Shown: positions 16,746-24,843 of the stretch, in pieces | Layout: every line of letters begins with the position of its first letter | Position numbering within the stretch: the stretch's first letter is position 1 | Notes under the pieces: generated by a model | The model's database searches: none | What the model saw: the letters and a program-made list of their open reading frames with translations, nothing else | Told to the model about the DNA's origin: nothing | DNA from: Methanocella_A sp035319305 | GTDB taxonomy: Archaea > Halobacteriota > Methanocellia > Methanocellales > Methanocellaceae | Reading direction: 5' to 3' | Length of the DNA stretch: 41,587 nt | NCBI GenBank assembly: GCA_035319305.1 | Contig: DATHCY010000009.1 | Coordinates: 1 to 41,587 of the forward strand | Made by a program: the position numbers and the translations under genes

Positions 16746-17750
16746 CTATGGCGATAGGCCGCCTGCCCACAGGCCTGTCCGCTCATCGAACCCATACATC
16801 AGGTTCATGTTCTGGATCGCCTGGCCGGACGCGCCTTTGACCATATTGTCAATGGCGGAGACTACCACAATCCTGTCCGAGTCCTTCTCGACCTCGAAGG
16901 CGATATCGCAGAAGTTGCTTCCCCTGACCGTCGCCAGCGAAGGCTTGTTCATCCTGACGAAGGGCTTATCCTTGTAGAACTGCTCGTATATTGACCTGAC
17001 CTGTTCCTCTGTCAGCGGCTGATCGATGAACAGGTGTGCCGTCGTTAGTATTCCTCGGATAGACGGGATCACATGCGGCGTAAAGTGGATCCGGGTGCTG
17101 CTGTTGAGCCGGTGCATCTCCTGCTCAATCTCGGCTAGGTGACGGTGTTTCGTCAAATTGTATGGCCTAACGTTCTGGGCCACATTGGGGTAGTGGGTGA
17201 TCTCTGTCGGCTCTTGCCCGGAGCCTGAAATGCCCGACTTGGAATCTACTACCGCCCGGTTGACCAGGCCCTGCGCCACCAACGGCGCACACGCGAGGTT
17301 GGCTCCGGTAGGATAGCATCCAGGGTTGCCGATAAGGGTCGAGTCCTTCACCTCTGGGTGCAGCTCAGGCAGTCCATATACTGTATCACGCGGATCCATG
17401 TGCTTCTTGCCATATACCTGTTCGAATTTCTTCGCCGGCAATCGGTAGTCGGCGCTCAGATCGATGACGCGTATGTCGTGGCTCACTAGCTCCGGGACGA
17501 TCGACATGGCGGCGCCATGGGGAACTGCGGTGAAGGCCAGATCGCACCGCTCCGAGATCTTCGACGGGTCCAGATCCTCAAACGTCAGGTTTATCAGGCT
17601 TTTTAGGTTTGGATGGACCCTGTCCACCGGCCTGCCCGCCTGGTTCCGTGATGTGACCACAGTTATCTCTGCCTGGGGGTGTACCGAGAGAAGCCTCAGT
17701 AATTCGCCACCGGTATAGCCTGTGCCGCCAACTATCCCTATCTTTAACAT
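16746..17750 (-). CDS. argC: N-acetyl-gamma-glutamyl-phosphate reductase
   Basis: 334 residues, catalysing the NADPH-dependent third step of arginine synthesis. The N-terminal Rossmann motif is GIVGGTGYTGGELLRLL (5-21), and the catalytic Cys145 lies in GNPGCYPTGA. The His region HFTPHVIPSIRGILTT and C-terminal GASGQAIQNMNLM are typical. It starts 15 nt after ribL. Full length, no oddity. Confidence 0.97.
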   Translation of the reverse strand: MLKIGIVGGTGYTGGELLRLLSVHPQAEITVVTSRNQAGRPVDRVHPNLKSLINLTFEDLDPSKISERCDLAFTAVPHGAAMSIVPELVSHDIRVIDLSADYRLPAKKFEQVYGKKHMDPRDTVYGLPELHPEVKDSTLIGNPGCYPTGANLACAPLVAQGLVNRAVVDSKSGISGSGQEPTEITHYPNVAQNVRPYNLTKHRHLAEIEQEMHRLNSSTRIHFTPHVIPSIRGILTTAHLFIDQPLTEEQVRSIYEQFYKDKPFVRMNKPSLATVRGSNFCDIAFEVEKDSDRIVVVSAIDNMVKGASGQAIQNMNLMYGFDERTGLWAGGLSP

Positions 17751-17765
17751 GTCGCTTTCACCTAA

Positions 17766-18188
17766 CTACGGATCGCTTTCCTTGATCTTTTGCCTGATCG
17801 TACGACTGGACGCGTAGGGGGAGAGATCCGATGTCCGGATCCGGATGACCTCCGCCTTGATCCCCCGCTCTGCCAGTTGTTTTCTCAACTCATTTTCGTC
17901 CCAGTGCTGGTTGAACCCGATAACGATGATATCGGGCTTGATCTGCCGGATGGGCTCGAACATGTCCGTTTCGCTGCCCAGCACAGCGTGATCGACGCAT
18001 TTGAGCGACTGTACCATAAAGAGACGCTGCTCTTCCGGTATCAGCGGCTTGCGCTTGTGCTTGATGGTGCTTTCCCTTGCCACAATGACCCACATTTCAT
18101 CCCCGAGCTTCTGGGCCTCGCACAGGTAGAGCACATGGCCCGGATGGAGGATGTCGAACGTGCCGGTTGCTACGACCCTTCTGACCAT
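17766..18188 (-). CDS. ribL: Archaeal FAD synthase (FMN adenylyltransferase)
   Basis: A 140-residue nucleotidyltransferase with the signature GTFDILHPGH (H15, H18), a conserved substrate loop (ARESTIKHKRKPL) and a C-terminal SSRTIRQKI instead of the usual ISSTxIR. It transfers AMP to FMN to make FAD in archaea. The length matches archaeal RibL and not the bacterial bifunctional enzyme. It starts 2 nt after the JAMM gene, so they are co-transcribed. A CTP-dependent cytidylyltransferase of the same fold is the alternative, but less likely. Confidence 0.88.
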   Translation of the reverse strand: MVRRVVATGTFDILHPGHVLYLCEAQKLGDEMWVIVARESTIKHKRKPLIPEEQRLFMVQSLKCVDHAVLGSETDMFEPIRQIKPDIIVIGFNQHWDENELRKQLAERGIKAEVIRIRTSDLSPYASSRTIRQKIKESDP

Positions 18189-18190
18189 AC

Positions 18191-18619
18191 TCAGCCGCCT
18201 CCTTTAGGGTCGTCGACCACTGGGAGCGTGATCTGCGTCCCCTTCGGGTTATAACATACCCAGTCAGTTTCCCTGTATGGGTACGCCGCTATGATATTAT
18301 ATGTCCCCTTGCTCCCGAACATATGCAGGTCGGCATCCGAGTATCTGAAGTCGTGGACCGGGTGACTATGGACCGATCCTACGATCGACAGGTCGATTGG
18401 CATATTGTGCAGGAACATGAGCGCGGACCCCTCGTCCGAGATCGTACCCGGGACGAACACGAGTTCGTTGATCACGCCCTTTTCCTCCCGCAGCAGGGCG
18501 GCGAACTCGTCTGGGTGGGAAGACTTGCTGACTTCCATAATGGTTTTGATAAGTTCCCTCGAGATCCCTGTGACATTTCTTTTTCCTGGCACTGCTATCA
18601 TTCCTGTACGGTTCGGCAC
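18191..18619 (-). CDS. JAMM/MPN metalloprotease (Mov34/PAD-1 family)
   Basis: 142 residues when counted from the GTG at 18619. The JAMM motif is complete: E38, then H84-S-H86-P, S94 and D97 (SVHSHPVHDFRYSDADLH). Archaeal JAMM proteins remove SAMP/ubiquitin-like modifiers or sulfur-carrier conjugates using zinc. An in-frame ATG at 18601 would give 136 residues and keeps the domain; AGGA directly touches it, so the true start is unclear. First gene of the operon with ribL, argC, CBS and argJ. The link to arginine genes is unexplained. Confidence 0.88.
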   Translation of the reverse strand: MPNRTGMIAVPGKRNVTGISRELIKTIMEVSKSSHPDEFAALLREEKGVINELVFVPGTISDEGSALMFLHNMPIDLSIVGSVHSHPVHDFRYSDADLHMFGSKGTYNIIAAYPYRETDWVCYNPKGTQITLPVVDDPKGGG

Positions 18620-18786
18620 TCAACTATGTATTGCTCATACTTAATATTAATCATATGTGACATCATTCTCGTCGTTGGAAGCTGCACTCCACGATAGGCG
18701 TAGTGAACGGTACTTATGCTGGCGTATGGACTGGGCTAGGTAGGTTCAGTACGGGTAAAAGGAGGACTCCTCCGCGGCTGAAGCAT

Positions 18787-18837
18787 TCGAGGGGTGAATC
18801 CACCCCTCGGTTAAAGCCAATGGGCTTTCCCCCCTCG
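18787..18837 (-). mobile_element. IS left-end-like repeat with perfect hairpin
   Basis: The perfect hairpin GAGGGGTG-AATC-CACCCCTC is at 18789-18808, followed by GGTTAAAGCC and GGGCTTTCCC. It resembles the left-end block at 11295-11345 (GGATTCACCCC, TAAAGC, GGGTTTTCTC). It lies downstream of the papain-like gene and could also act as a 3' hairpin for it. No matching right end was found. Confidence 0.45.
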
Positions 18838-18857
18838 ACCAACTATCATAAAAAAAA

Positions 18858-19733
18858 TTATACTTTGAAGATGCCCGTGTCAATGTATCTATTATCGATG
18901 ATCGTCCACCAGTCTTGTGCCAGCCCCTGCAGCAAGTACTCGTATGGAAGCCATCCGTAGCCCTTATCACCCCAGGTAGTGCCCCAGGAGTTCCGGATCA
19001 GGAAGGCACCGGTGGTCAGGTTCCCATCGGACTCGTTCTTGATCTTGAGCTTATCGTCATAGCCTACAGCCATGATAGCGTGGCCGCCATCGATCTTTTC
19101 CCCTTTCGACGGGAACGGTATCTTTCCATCGTCATCCGCCTGTCTGATGGAACTGTATACTGTGAAGCCAAACATAGAAGGCAGCCCTGCAGCCAGGTTG
19201 ACTTTGATCCGGTTTAGTGTTTCATCATACTGGCTGTCCGCCGGGTCGAGCCGAACGTATTTTAGCGATTGGAAGTTCTGAGCGAAGGCGTAGCAGAACG
19301 TTGGAGGATCATCGTCGAATTTCTTAATATCATAAACCCAGTACTCCTCAGGTGGTACGCCAAACAGGGCAAGCGCTCCCATAGTCGAACGCAGCTCAGC
19401 GCCGCTATCTCCTTTTTCGTGCATTAATGTGCGGGTCACTTTATAGAGGAACAGCCTCGAAGCGTCGAGGTATTTCCCGAACGCCTTGCGCTCGTAATAT
19501 TCCACCATTCCTACCCCAGCGTTCGCTGTGCATGAGCCAAGCTGACCCTGATCCTCCACCGGCGAGCACCACTGTCGCAGGTCCGCCGATTTCGGCAGCG
19601 ATTTCTCGCCGGTCTTCAGAATGCCAGTTTTTGCGAATAAATGCTTCACTTCGTCGGTTTTCAACGTGTAGTCCCGAAAGTCGGGGTAGTCGGGCCTCCA
19701 GCCCATCCAGTATTTACTGTCGATCGATCTCAT
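18858..19733 (-). CDS. Papain-like cysteine protease (peptidase C1A)
   Basis: A 291-residue protein. The catalytic set is complete: Q62 and C68 in DQGQLGSCTANA, H218 in GGHAIMAVGYDD, and N248 in IRNSWGTTWGDKGYGW. There is no signal peptide and only a short 45-residue N-terminal stretch rather than a long propeptide, so it probably acts in the cytoplasm. GGAG lies before the ATG. It is 30 nt downstream of the metacaspase gene on the same strand, so the two are likely one operon. The substrate is unknown. Confidence 0.94.
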   Translation of the reverse strand: MRSIDSKYWMGWRPDYPDFRDYTLKTDEVKHLFAKTGILKTGEKSLPKSADLRQWCSPVEDQGQLGSCTANAGVGMVEYYERKAFGKYLDASRLFLYKVTRTLMHEKGDSGAELRSTMGALALFGVPPEEYWVYDIKKFDDDPPTFCYAFAQNFQSLKYVRLDPADSQYDETLNRIKVNLAAGLPSMFGFTVYSSIRQADDDGKIPFPSKGEKIDGGHAIMAVGYDDKLKIKNESDGNLTTGAFLIRNSWGTTWGDKGYGWLPYEYLLQGLAQDWWTIIDNRYIDTGIFKV

Positions 19734-19763
19734 TTTATCATAACTCCATAAACTTGCCTGATG

Positions 19764-20591
19764 TTACCTGGTGGTCGCGTTGGCATCGTACTCTGGTACC
19801 TGGTCAAAATCATTCGCCTTGAGATCGGCTCGGATCTTGGCCAGCAGTGCCTTCGGTTTCAGGCTGTTATCGGTGGCCTTCACATCCGAGTAGAAGTAGT
19901 ATGTAAATGCACCGCTGTATTTGCCGTTGATCTGGGCATCTGCACTAGTCTGGTTTGCCTTGCATGCTGACCAGAGGACGTGGCTCGCCTTGATGGTTTT
20001 TCGCCTTGAAACCTTGCCCTTCCCGACTTTTTCCGCAGCGATCGCTCTCTTGAATGCCTCGATCGATGGGGGTGGCATGTACTTGATCTTCCTGCCTGGG
20101 GCCAAGTCCATGACCTTGAGGCCTGTGCCGCTATGGCAGGTATCCAGGTAACCTTCTAGTACGGCTCCCTTCGGAAGCTGCACGAACAGATCGTGCAGTT
20201 CGTCGTCGACGATCACGTGTTTGGGATCCCAGTTGCCGTTCAGTTCAGCGAGGTCATGCGGGCAGAACGCTTCGTCGACTTGGTCTGGCTCATCACCGTT
20301 CATGTCAGGCACCTGGGTGCCGTGGCTCGACATTGTGAAGACAAGGTATTTGATCTTACCGTCCTTGGCGTCCTTGACCATGCCCTGCAACACCTTCATG
20401 ATGTTAGCCTTTGTTGCTTGGTCGTCGATCAGGGTCTTTATATCGCCGGACCCGAACCCCTTGAATTCCTTTAGGTAGGATCCCATCGTCTTCGTATCGT
20501 TCACACAGCCGTTCAGGTTGTTCTCAGGGTAGTTTTTGTATTTATTGATGCCCACTACAAGGGCTTTTCTATCGTTTGCCACACGTATCAC
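19764..20591 (-). CDS. Metacaspase-like peptidase (C14, caspase fold)
   Basis: A 275-residue protein. The strand-His motif is FTMSSHGTQVPD with H90, and the nucleophile motif is YLDTCHSGTG with C152. The N-terminal RKALVVGINKYKN is classic for the p20 fold. D150 next to the Cys supports preference for basic residues, as in metacaspases. There is no prodomain or TM, so it is a minimal (type I-less) form. The start is GTG at 20591; a second GTG at 20582 is possible. It is followed after 30 nt by the papain-like protease gene. Partner and trigger (for example Ca2+) cannot be read from sequence. Confidence 0.92.
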   Translation of the reverse strand: MIRVANDRKALVVGINKYKNYPENNLNGCVNDTKTMGSYLKEFKGFGSGDIKTLIDDQATKANIMKVLQGMVKDAKDGKIKYLVFTMSSHGTQVPDMNGDEPDQVDEAFCPHDLAELNGNWDPKHVIVDDELHDLFVQLPKGAVLEGYLDTCHSGTGLKVMDLAPGRKIKYMPPPSIEAFKRAIAAEKVGKGKVSRRKTIKASHVLWSACKANQTSADAQINGKYSGAFTYYFYSDVKATDNSLKPKALLAKIRADLKANDFDQVPEYDANATTR

Positions 20592-21247
20592 CTTTGCATC
20601 TTGCTTGCTTTGTATGTCGCTGTCAGGATCGAATGTCGGTCAATCGCCTCTACCATAAACTTTATGTCGGGTTGGCTTCGATGTTTTAATGTCCGGTCGG
20701 TAAACGTTATCGGATCTTTTCCTGCGCCTCTCGAAATCTGGCGATAATATTCGCAATCGATTATACAGTATGGTATTAATAGACTAAAATTTTTTCGATT
20801 ATATGTATAAAAATTTACGGTAATTAGCACAGACCGGCATGTGAACGCGCGCTTTTCCGGTTGTGATTAAGGGTGGCCATTCGATCTGTCCATTTGCTGG
20901 GTTTATCTTGGGTAGCACTAAAGAAAACATAAAACACTTTTTAGAGGGGCACAAATTGCTCGAACGGCTCTAAGTTCACGGCCAAAACAAACTGCACCAA
21001 AACACGATCAACTCTCTAATTGGCGCTAGCACACGGCCTTAAAACACGAACAATCGTCACGAAGGCTCTAAGACACAAAACCAAAACACGGTCAGCAAAA
21101 ACAATGGTGACAGCGTTCTTATTCTATCTTCGTGCTACTCCACGATAAAATCCAGAAATGTCATGGAAAGTTTACCTGATTGAATTCAAACATTTTAAGC
21201 GATGCGCACCGTATCGTCATGGTTATCTGTTTTGCGCTATTGCTTAC
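20592..21247. repeat. Gene-free stretch with degenerate repeats
   Basis: About 655 bp. An AT-rich segment at 20780-20822 may hold the metacaspase promoter. From 20930 to 21100 a degenerate unit resembling CTCTAAG-CACGGCCAAAACAC recurs (near 20968, 21016 and 21065), with AAAACAC/CACGAA strings. A TTCGTG inverted partner follows near 21130. The short minus-strand frame starting at 20830 has no support. Confidence 0.5.
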
Positions 21248-21490
21248 TCAGTCTTCCTGTCCTTCTACTGTTCCATGTCCTTCCAGCAGTTCGTCAGCCA
21301 CCTTGAGATTGACCAGCAGGTCGTCCAAGGTTGCAAGCATCGACCCTGCGCTGCCAGATTCGATGCAGATCATCATTTTATTGCCTTCCACGAATGATAT
21401 GATGTATGGGGGATTATCGGCGGTAACGGCCTTCTCCATCAATCCGGCGTTCTCCGTCTCGATGATCAGTCGCGCCTTACACTTTGCCAC
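21248..21490 (-). CDS. pcc1: KEOPS complex subunit Pcc1
   Basis: An 80-residue protein of Pcc1 length and pattern: an N-terminal strand KCKARLIIETENA, a central strand pair, and the C-terminal helix STxDDLLxNLxxA-like (SMLATLDDLLVNLKVADELL). Pcc1 dimerises in KEOPS, the complex that makes N6-threonylcarbamoyl-adenosine in tRNA with Kae1, Bud32 and Cgi121. The GTG start overlaps the last 14 bases of the recJ-like gene, so translation is coupled. The other KEOPS genes are not in this window. Confidence 0.9.
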   Translation of the reverse strand: MAKCKARLIIETENAGLMEKAVTADNPPYIISFVEGNKMMICIESGSAGSMLATLDDLLVNLKVADELLEGHGTVEGQED

Positions 21491-22769
21491 CGATCTGCCT
21501 CCCGATGATCGTATTCACATATTCCAGAAAATCCCGCTGACTACCGGCGGGAATCGCCGCCCCAGATGCGATCCTATGCCCGCCACCTGAGCCGCCAACC
21601 AGGGCAGCTCCCTCCCGTAGCGCCATTGACAGATCGAGGCCCTGCTTGATCAGGGAGCTTGTGCCGCGTGCCGATACTTTCACTTTGTCGCCATCCATGT
21701 TGAGCACGACCAGCGGTTTGTCCGGCAGGATGTATCGGATCACGGTTGACGCCACGGCACCGGTGACATCGCTGCTCTGAAAATCGATACAGCGCACCCA
21801 GCCGATATCTTTCACTTGGGTGATGGCTTCGTTGAGCGCATCTAGGATCTGGCGAGAATATTCGAAGCGCTTTTCCTCCGCGTCCTTTAGCGCAGCGCTG
21901 TGCCGCAGGCATAGCTCCAGGCCCAGCCCTGGCATCCCCATCTTGCCACAGGAGTTGACGGTGTTGGTAAAGTCGTAGATATCCTGGATCAATTCCCTGT
22001 TAAGTAGGTACACGTCGCCAAACAGGGCGTCGATCGATTCCGGCGGCGACTTTTTGAGGAGCAGCAGAGAGAGGGCGCTGCCCAGCCGTTTCTGGTCCTC
22101 CGGGGAGAGGGACTCGATGTTTCCTGTGAGGCCCATGTCCTCGATAAACCGGTCTGTTTCCCGGTGTTTTCCAGAAAAGTCGAAATACGGATCGATGGAA
22201 TGTTCAAGCACCTTCTCCAGCGGGCCCTTGCCGAGCTTCATGCCCTTCTGTACGGTAATGATCCCACCCTTCACCGCTTCATCCAGTATCTCCATGTTCG
22301 GGCCCGATATTTTCTGCTTGTCGCCAATGGCCCCGGATATCGCCAGCCCTGCGAGATCAACATTATCGCCCATGACCCTTGCCAGTGCATAGGCGACGCC
22401 GGACGCGGACATCTCCGAGCCACCATCGACGCCGATTAGGTGGGGATTGACTTGTATATTTTTATGAGTGCCTAGAGGCACGTGATGATCGAGGATTATA
22501 GCATCATATTTGTTGACGATATCCGGCTGTCCTGAGCCCATATCGCAGAAGATCACCGGAACTCCGGGATCCAGAATCTCTTCGACAGTTGCATCGAGGT
22601 TACTAATGTTAGTCGCCTGAAAAGGTATATTTTTACGAAGAAGCGTATGGCACACGATGCCGCAGGCTGTGATCCCATCGGCGTCGTGGTGGGAGATGAC
22701 TCGGACAAACGGCACCCTAAAAAGTTTGTCCGCAGCCGGCTTAGCCAGCTGCGAGGCCGCGTCTAACAT
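21477..22769 (-). CDS. recJ: DHH-family RecJ-like exonuclease/phosphoesterase
   Basis: A 430-residue protein. The metal ligands are SHHDADG (H28, D29, D31), D76 in CDMGSG and DHH at 94-96. A C-terminal DHHA1 domain includes GGSGGGHRIASGAAI. Archaeal RecJ-like proteins degrade single-stranded nucleic acid 5'-3'; some join GINS in the replisome. The gene lies between rpsO and pcc1, the usual archaeal arrangement. Whether it is the GINS-associated form is not decided. Confidence 0.92.
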   Translation of the reverse strand: MLDAASQLAKPAADKLFRVPFVRVISHHDADGITACGIVCHTLLRKNIPFQATNISNLDATVEEILDPGVPVIFCDMGSGQPDIVNKYDAIILDHHVPLGTHKNIQVNPHLIGVDGGSEMSASGVAYALARVMGDNVDLAGLAISGAIGDKQKISGPNMEILDEAVKGGIITVQKGMKLGKGPLEKVLEHSIDPYFDFSGKHRETDRFIEDMGLTGNIESLSPEDQKRLGSALSLLLLKKSPPESIDALFGDVYLLNRELIQDIYDFTNTVNSCGKMGMPGLGLELCLRHSAALKDAEEKRFEYSRQILDALNEAITQVKDIGWVRCIDFQSSDVTGAVASTVIRYILPDKPLVVLNMDGDKVKVSARGTSSLIKQGLDLSMALREGAALVGGSGGGHRIASGAAIPAGSQRDFLEYVNTIIGRQIGGKV

Positions 22770-22800
22770 GCTGCTGCCACCCCACCAACCCGGGACGAAT

Positions 22801-23259
22801 CTACCTGGAAATCAGGATTTCCGCGGTATCTGGAGAATACACCCAGTCCATTGGGAGCACGCCCGTAGCATGATAGTATTTTACTAGGCGTCTTACCTTG
22901 GACTCGGTGAGCTGCAGGGCCCTCTTGTTATGGAGGTCCTTGTGGTTCTCATTGAGGTGCTTGTGCAGGCCAATCGCCTTCTTGATCAAGTTTGTGAGGT
23001 CCTCCGGAAGTTTGGGGCCGGTACCACTCTCCTTTAATATATCGACGACCTTCTTGCCTGTAACCTGGGTGATATCAGGGACGCCATACTTGTCCCTGAG
23101 GATGATGCCGACCTGGCTGGTTGAGGCGTTCTGGGCATATGTCTTGACTACGAGCTTCTCTACCTCTTCCTTGCTCATGGTGAACCATGCCGGTGGGTCT
23201 TTCCTTACCGGCTTGGTGGACCTCGATCGGCCTTTTCTGCGAGTATGCATCTTAGCCAT
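22801..23259 (-). CDS. rpsO: Ribosomal protein uS15
   Basis: A 152-residue archaeal/eukaryotic-type S15 (longer N-terminus than bacterial). It begins with a basic RRKGRSRSTKPVRKDPPAW segment and ends with the conserved KVRRLVKYYHATGVLP. It binds 16S rRNA in the small subunit. AGAGGTT precedes the ATG. A TATA box at 23372-23382 implies an mRNA leader of about 90 nt, long for this genome (see findings). Confidence 0.97.
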   Translation of the reverse strand: MAKMHTRRKGRSRSTKPVRKDPPAWFTMSKEEVEKLVVKTYAQNASTSQVGIILRDKYGVPDITQVTGKKVVDILKESGTGPKLPEDLTNLIKKAIGLHKHLNENHKDLHNKRALQLTESKVRRLVKYYHATGVLPMDWVYSPDTAEILISR

Positions 23260-23382
23260 TAAAAAACCTCTTGAATCTCAGTTATCTCTTGAATATCAAT
23301 TGATCGATTTCAATTATGATCGATTAATTTAATCGTGCTGTGGCGAAGCTGTACCTTTACTATGTGGCTTTGCTTATATAAT
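23260..23382 (-). promoter_or_regulatory. Promoter and repeat-containing 5' leader of rpsO operon
   Basis: The minus-strand ATTATATAAGC at 23372-23382 is a good TATA box. The leader of about 90 nt contains GATCGATT twice (23302-23309, 23318-23325) and the palindrome ATCAATTGAT (23295-23304). uS15 mRNAs are often autoregulated in bacteria, so a binding site is possible here but not shown. Confidence 0.5.
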
Positions 23383-23643
23383 TTTTGCCCGTCTACGACG
23401 AAGGGAGGCCGGGAAATAAACTCCGAAGATCGCTTATCCTACAACTCGCTGCATTTCCGGGCGCATCTATTCGCTTTGATAGTCTTAGCACGAGCTTTAT
23501 CTTGAAAGACCTCGTCAGGAGGTTATCGGGGCCCGATCCGCTCTTCCAGACCATTTGCTGATAATTATGGCACGGCAAACATACTCCGCCTTTATTCATA
23601 AGATATCTTGATACATCTGTGAAAAGAGTTTTTTCGGGTGATT

Positions 23644-23823
23644 ATGGTGGAGAATGAGAAAAAAGAGATGAGCGTCAAGGAAGCCGGCCATAAAGGCGGG
23701 GAAAAGACAGCGAAAACTCATGGACACGAGTTTTACGAGGAGATCGGCCATAAAGGCGGGGAAAAAGGGGGTCAGAAGGTCCGGGAGCTCGTCGAGAAGG
23801 GCAAAGACACTGAACGCATGTGA
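23644..23823 (+). CDS. KGG-repeat stress protein
   Basis: 59 residues from the ATG at 23644 (a GTG two codons upstream is possible). Two KGG motifs, AGHKGGEKTAKTHG and IGHKGGEKGGQKV, place it in the KGG/YciG-Em-like hydrophilic family linked to desiccation and stress. It is entirely hydrophilic. The two motifs are encoded by a 20-bp DNA direct repeat, CGGCCATAAAGGCGGGGAAA, so the gene grew by duplication. A T-rich terminator follows. Preceded by about 260 bp (23383-23643) with no supportable gene. Confidence 0.82.
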   Translation: MVENEKKEMSVKEAGHKGGEKTAKTHGHEFYEEIGHKGGEKGGQKVRELVEKGKDTERM

Positions 23824-23856
23824 AGATTTAATCGTGGTCAGCCGCAATAAGGAGCA

Positions 23857-23894
23857 GTCTCTCTTTATTTTTTTTCTTTCTTTATTTCTTTTAT
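23857..23894 (+). terminator. T-rich archaeal terminator after the KGG gene
   Basis: Several T runs (up to eight T) within 38 bp after the stop, the usual form of archaeal transcription termination. Confidence 0.6.
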
Positions 23895-23924
23895 CATCGG
23901 ACAGGGATCTATCTATCCCACTAT

Positions 23925-24818
23925 CTATCCCATATCGTGCCCATGGCAAAGGCCCCGGGCGATAGATCGTCCCGTCCCGGTCATCGCCAGGCCTCCCTCT
24001 GAAGTCTCCCTCAGCCCATGCGGCATGCACCTTCCAACCGATGCCATCGCATCGATCACTTCATCCACGGGTATAGCGCTGGATATCCCGCACAAAGCCA
24101 TTTCCGCAGCTGCCAGTCCCTGGACTGCGGCTCCTGCATTCCTTTTTACGCATGGGACTTCGACCAGACCGGCCACCGGATCGCAGACCAGACCAAGCAT
24201 GTTTTTAAGCGCAATGGCGACCGCATCGCCGACCTGACATGGGCTGCCCCCGTAAAGATCTACGACTGCTCCAGCCGCCATGGCCGCTGCAGCGCCACAC
24301 TCGGCCTGACAGCCGCCCTCAGCGCCCGAAAGCGTCGCCCGGGATGCGATGACCATGCCGACGGCTCCAGCAGTAACCAGACCCATAGCAAGCTGCCTGC
24401 GCCCGAATCCACGATCTGCTGCTATAGCGAAGAGGACTCCCGGCAAAACGCCGCTGGACCCTGCGGTCGGCGCCGCAACAATGCGACCCATACATGCGTT
24501 GGATTCGGCGGCGGCCAACGACATCATGACAGCCGTGACTGGGATTGTGCCCAGAAGCTTGCTTCCTCCGCTTTGAATGGCACGCCTCATTTTGGCCCCG
24601 TTGTCGCCGACGAGGCCGCTGCTGGACAGTCTTCCTTTGAGCCCATCATTGACGGCGGCTTCCATCACGCCCAGCGCAGCCTCCATCCGATCAAGCACGC
24701 CCTCTTCAGACATTCCCAGTTCCCCTGCCTGCTGTCGCAGACAGTATTCGCCAAGGCTGATACCACCATCGGCCGAAGCCTCATCGATCCATTTTTGCAG
24801 CGAAAGCTTGTTATCCAT
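23925..24818 (-). CDS. sdaAA: L-serine dehydratase, alpha subunit
   Basis: A 297-residue protein. The iron-sulfur-type serine deaminase makes pyruvate and ammonia from serine. The Cys set expected to hold the [4Fe-4S] cluster is C170, C174 (EGGCQAECGAA), C212 (LVCDPVAGLVEVPC) and C223. The GSSGVLPGVL and N-terminal KRRAIQSGG-like segments are present. It starts 25 nt after sdaAB with AGGTGA upstream. Two-subunit enzymes of this type are more common in bacteria, so the pair may have been transferred. Confidence 0.95.
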   Translation of the reverse strand: MDNKLSLQKWIDEASADGGISLGEYCLRQQAGELGMSEEGVLDRMEAALGVMEAAVNDGLKGRLSSSGLVGDNGAKMRRAIQSGGSKLLGTIPVTAVMMSLAAAESNACMGRIVAAPTAGSSGVLPGVLFAIAADRGFGRRQLAMGLVTAGAVGMVIASRATLSGAEGGCQAECGAAAAMAAGAVVDLYGGSPCQVGDAVAIALKNMLGLVCDPVAGLVEVPCVKRNAGAAVQGLAAAEMALCGISSAIPVDEVIDAMASVGRCMPHGLRETSEGGLAMTGTGRSIARGLCHGHDMG

Positions 24819-24843
24819 ATCTCGGTCACCTATACCTTCTCTG

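Noticed and set aside
20588..20830. 80-codon minus-strand frame upstream of the metacaspase
   Set aside because: AT-rich, no family resemblance, spans the likely promoter.
23393..23599. 68-codon minus-strand frame between the rpsO promoter and the KGG gene
   Set aside because: No ribosome-binding site, no family resemblance.
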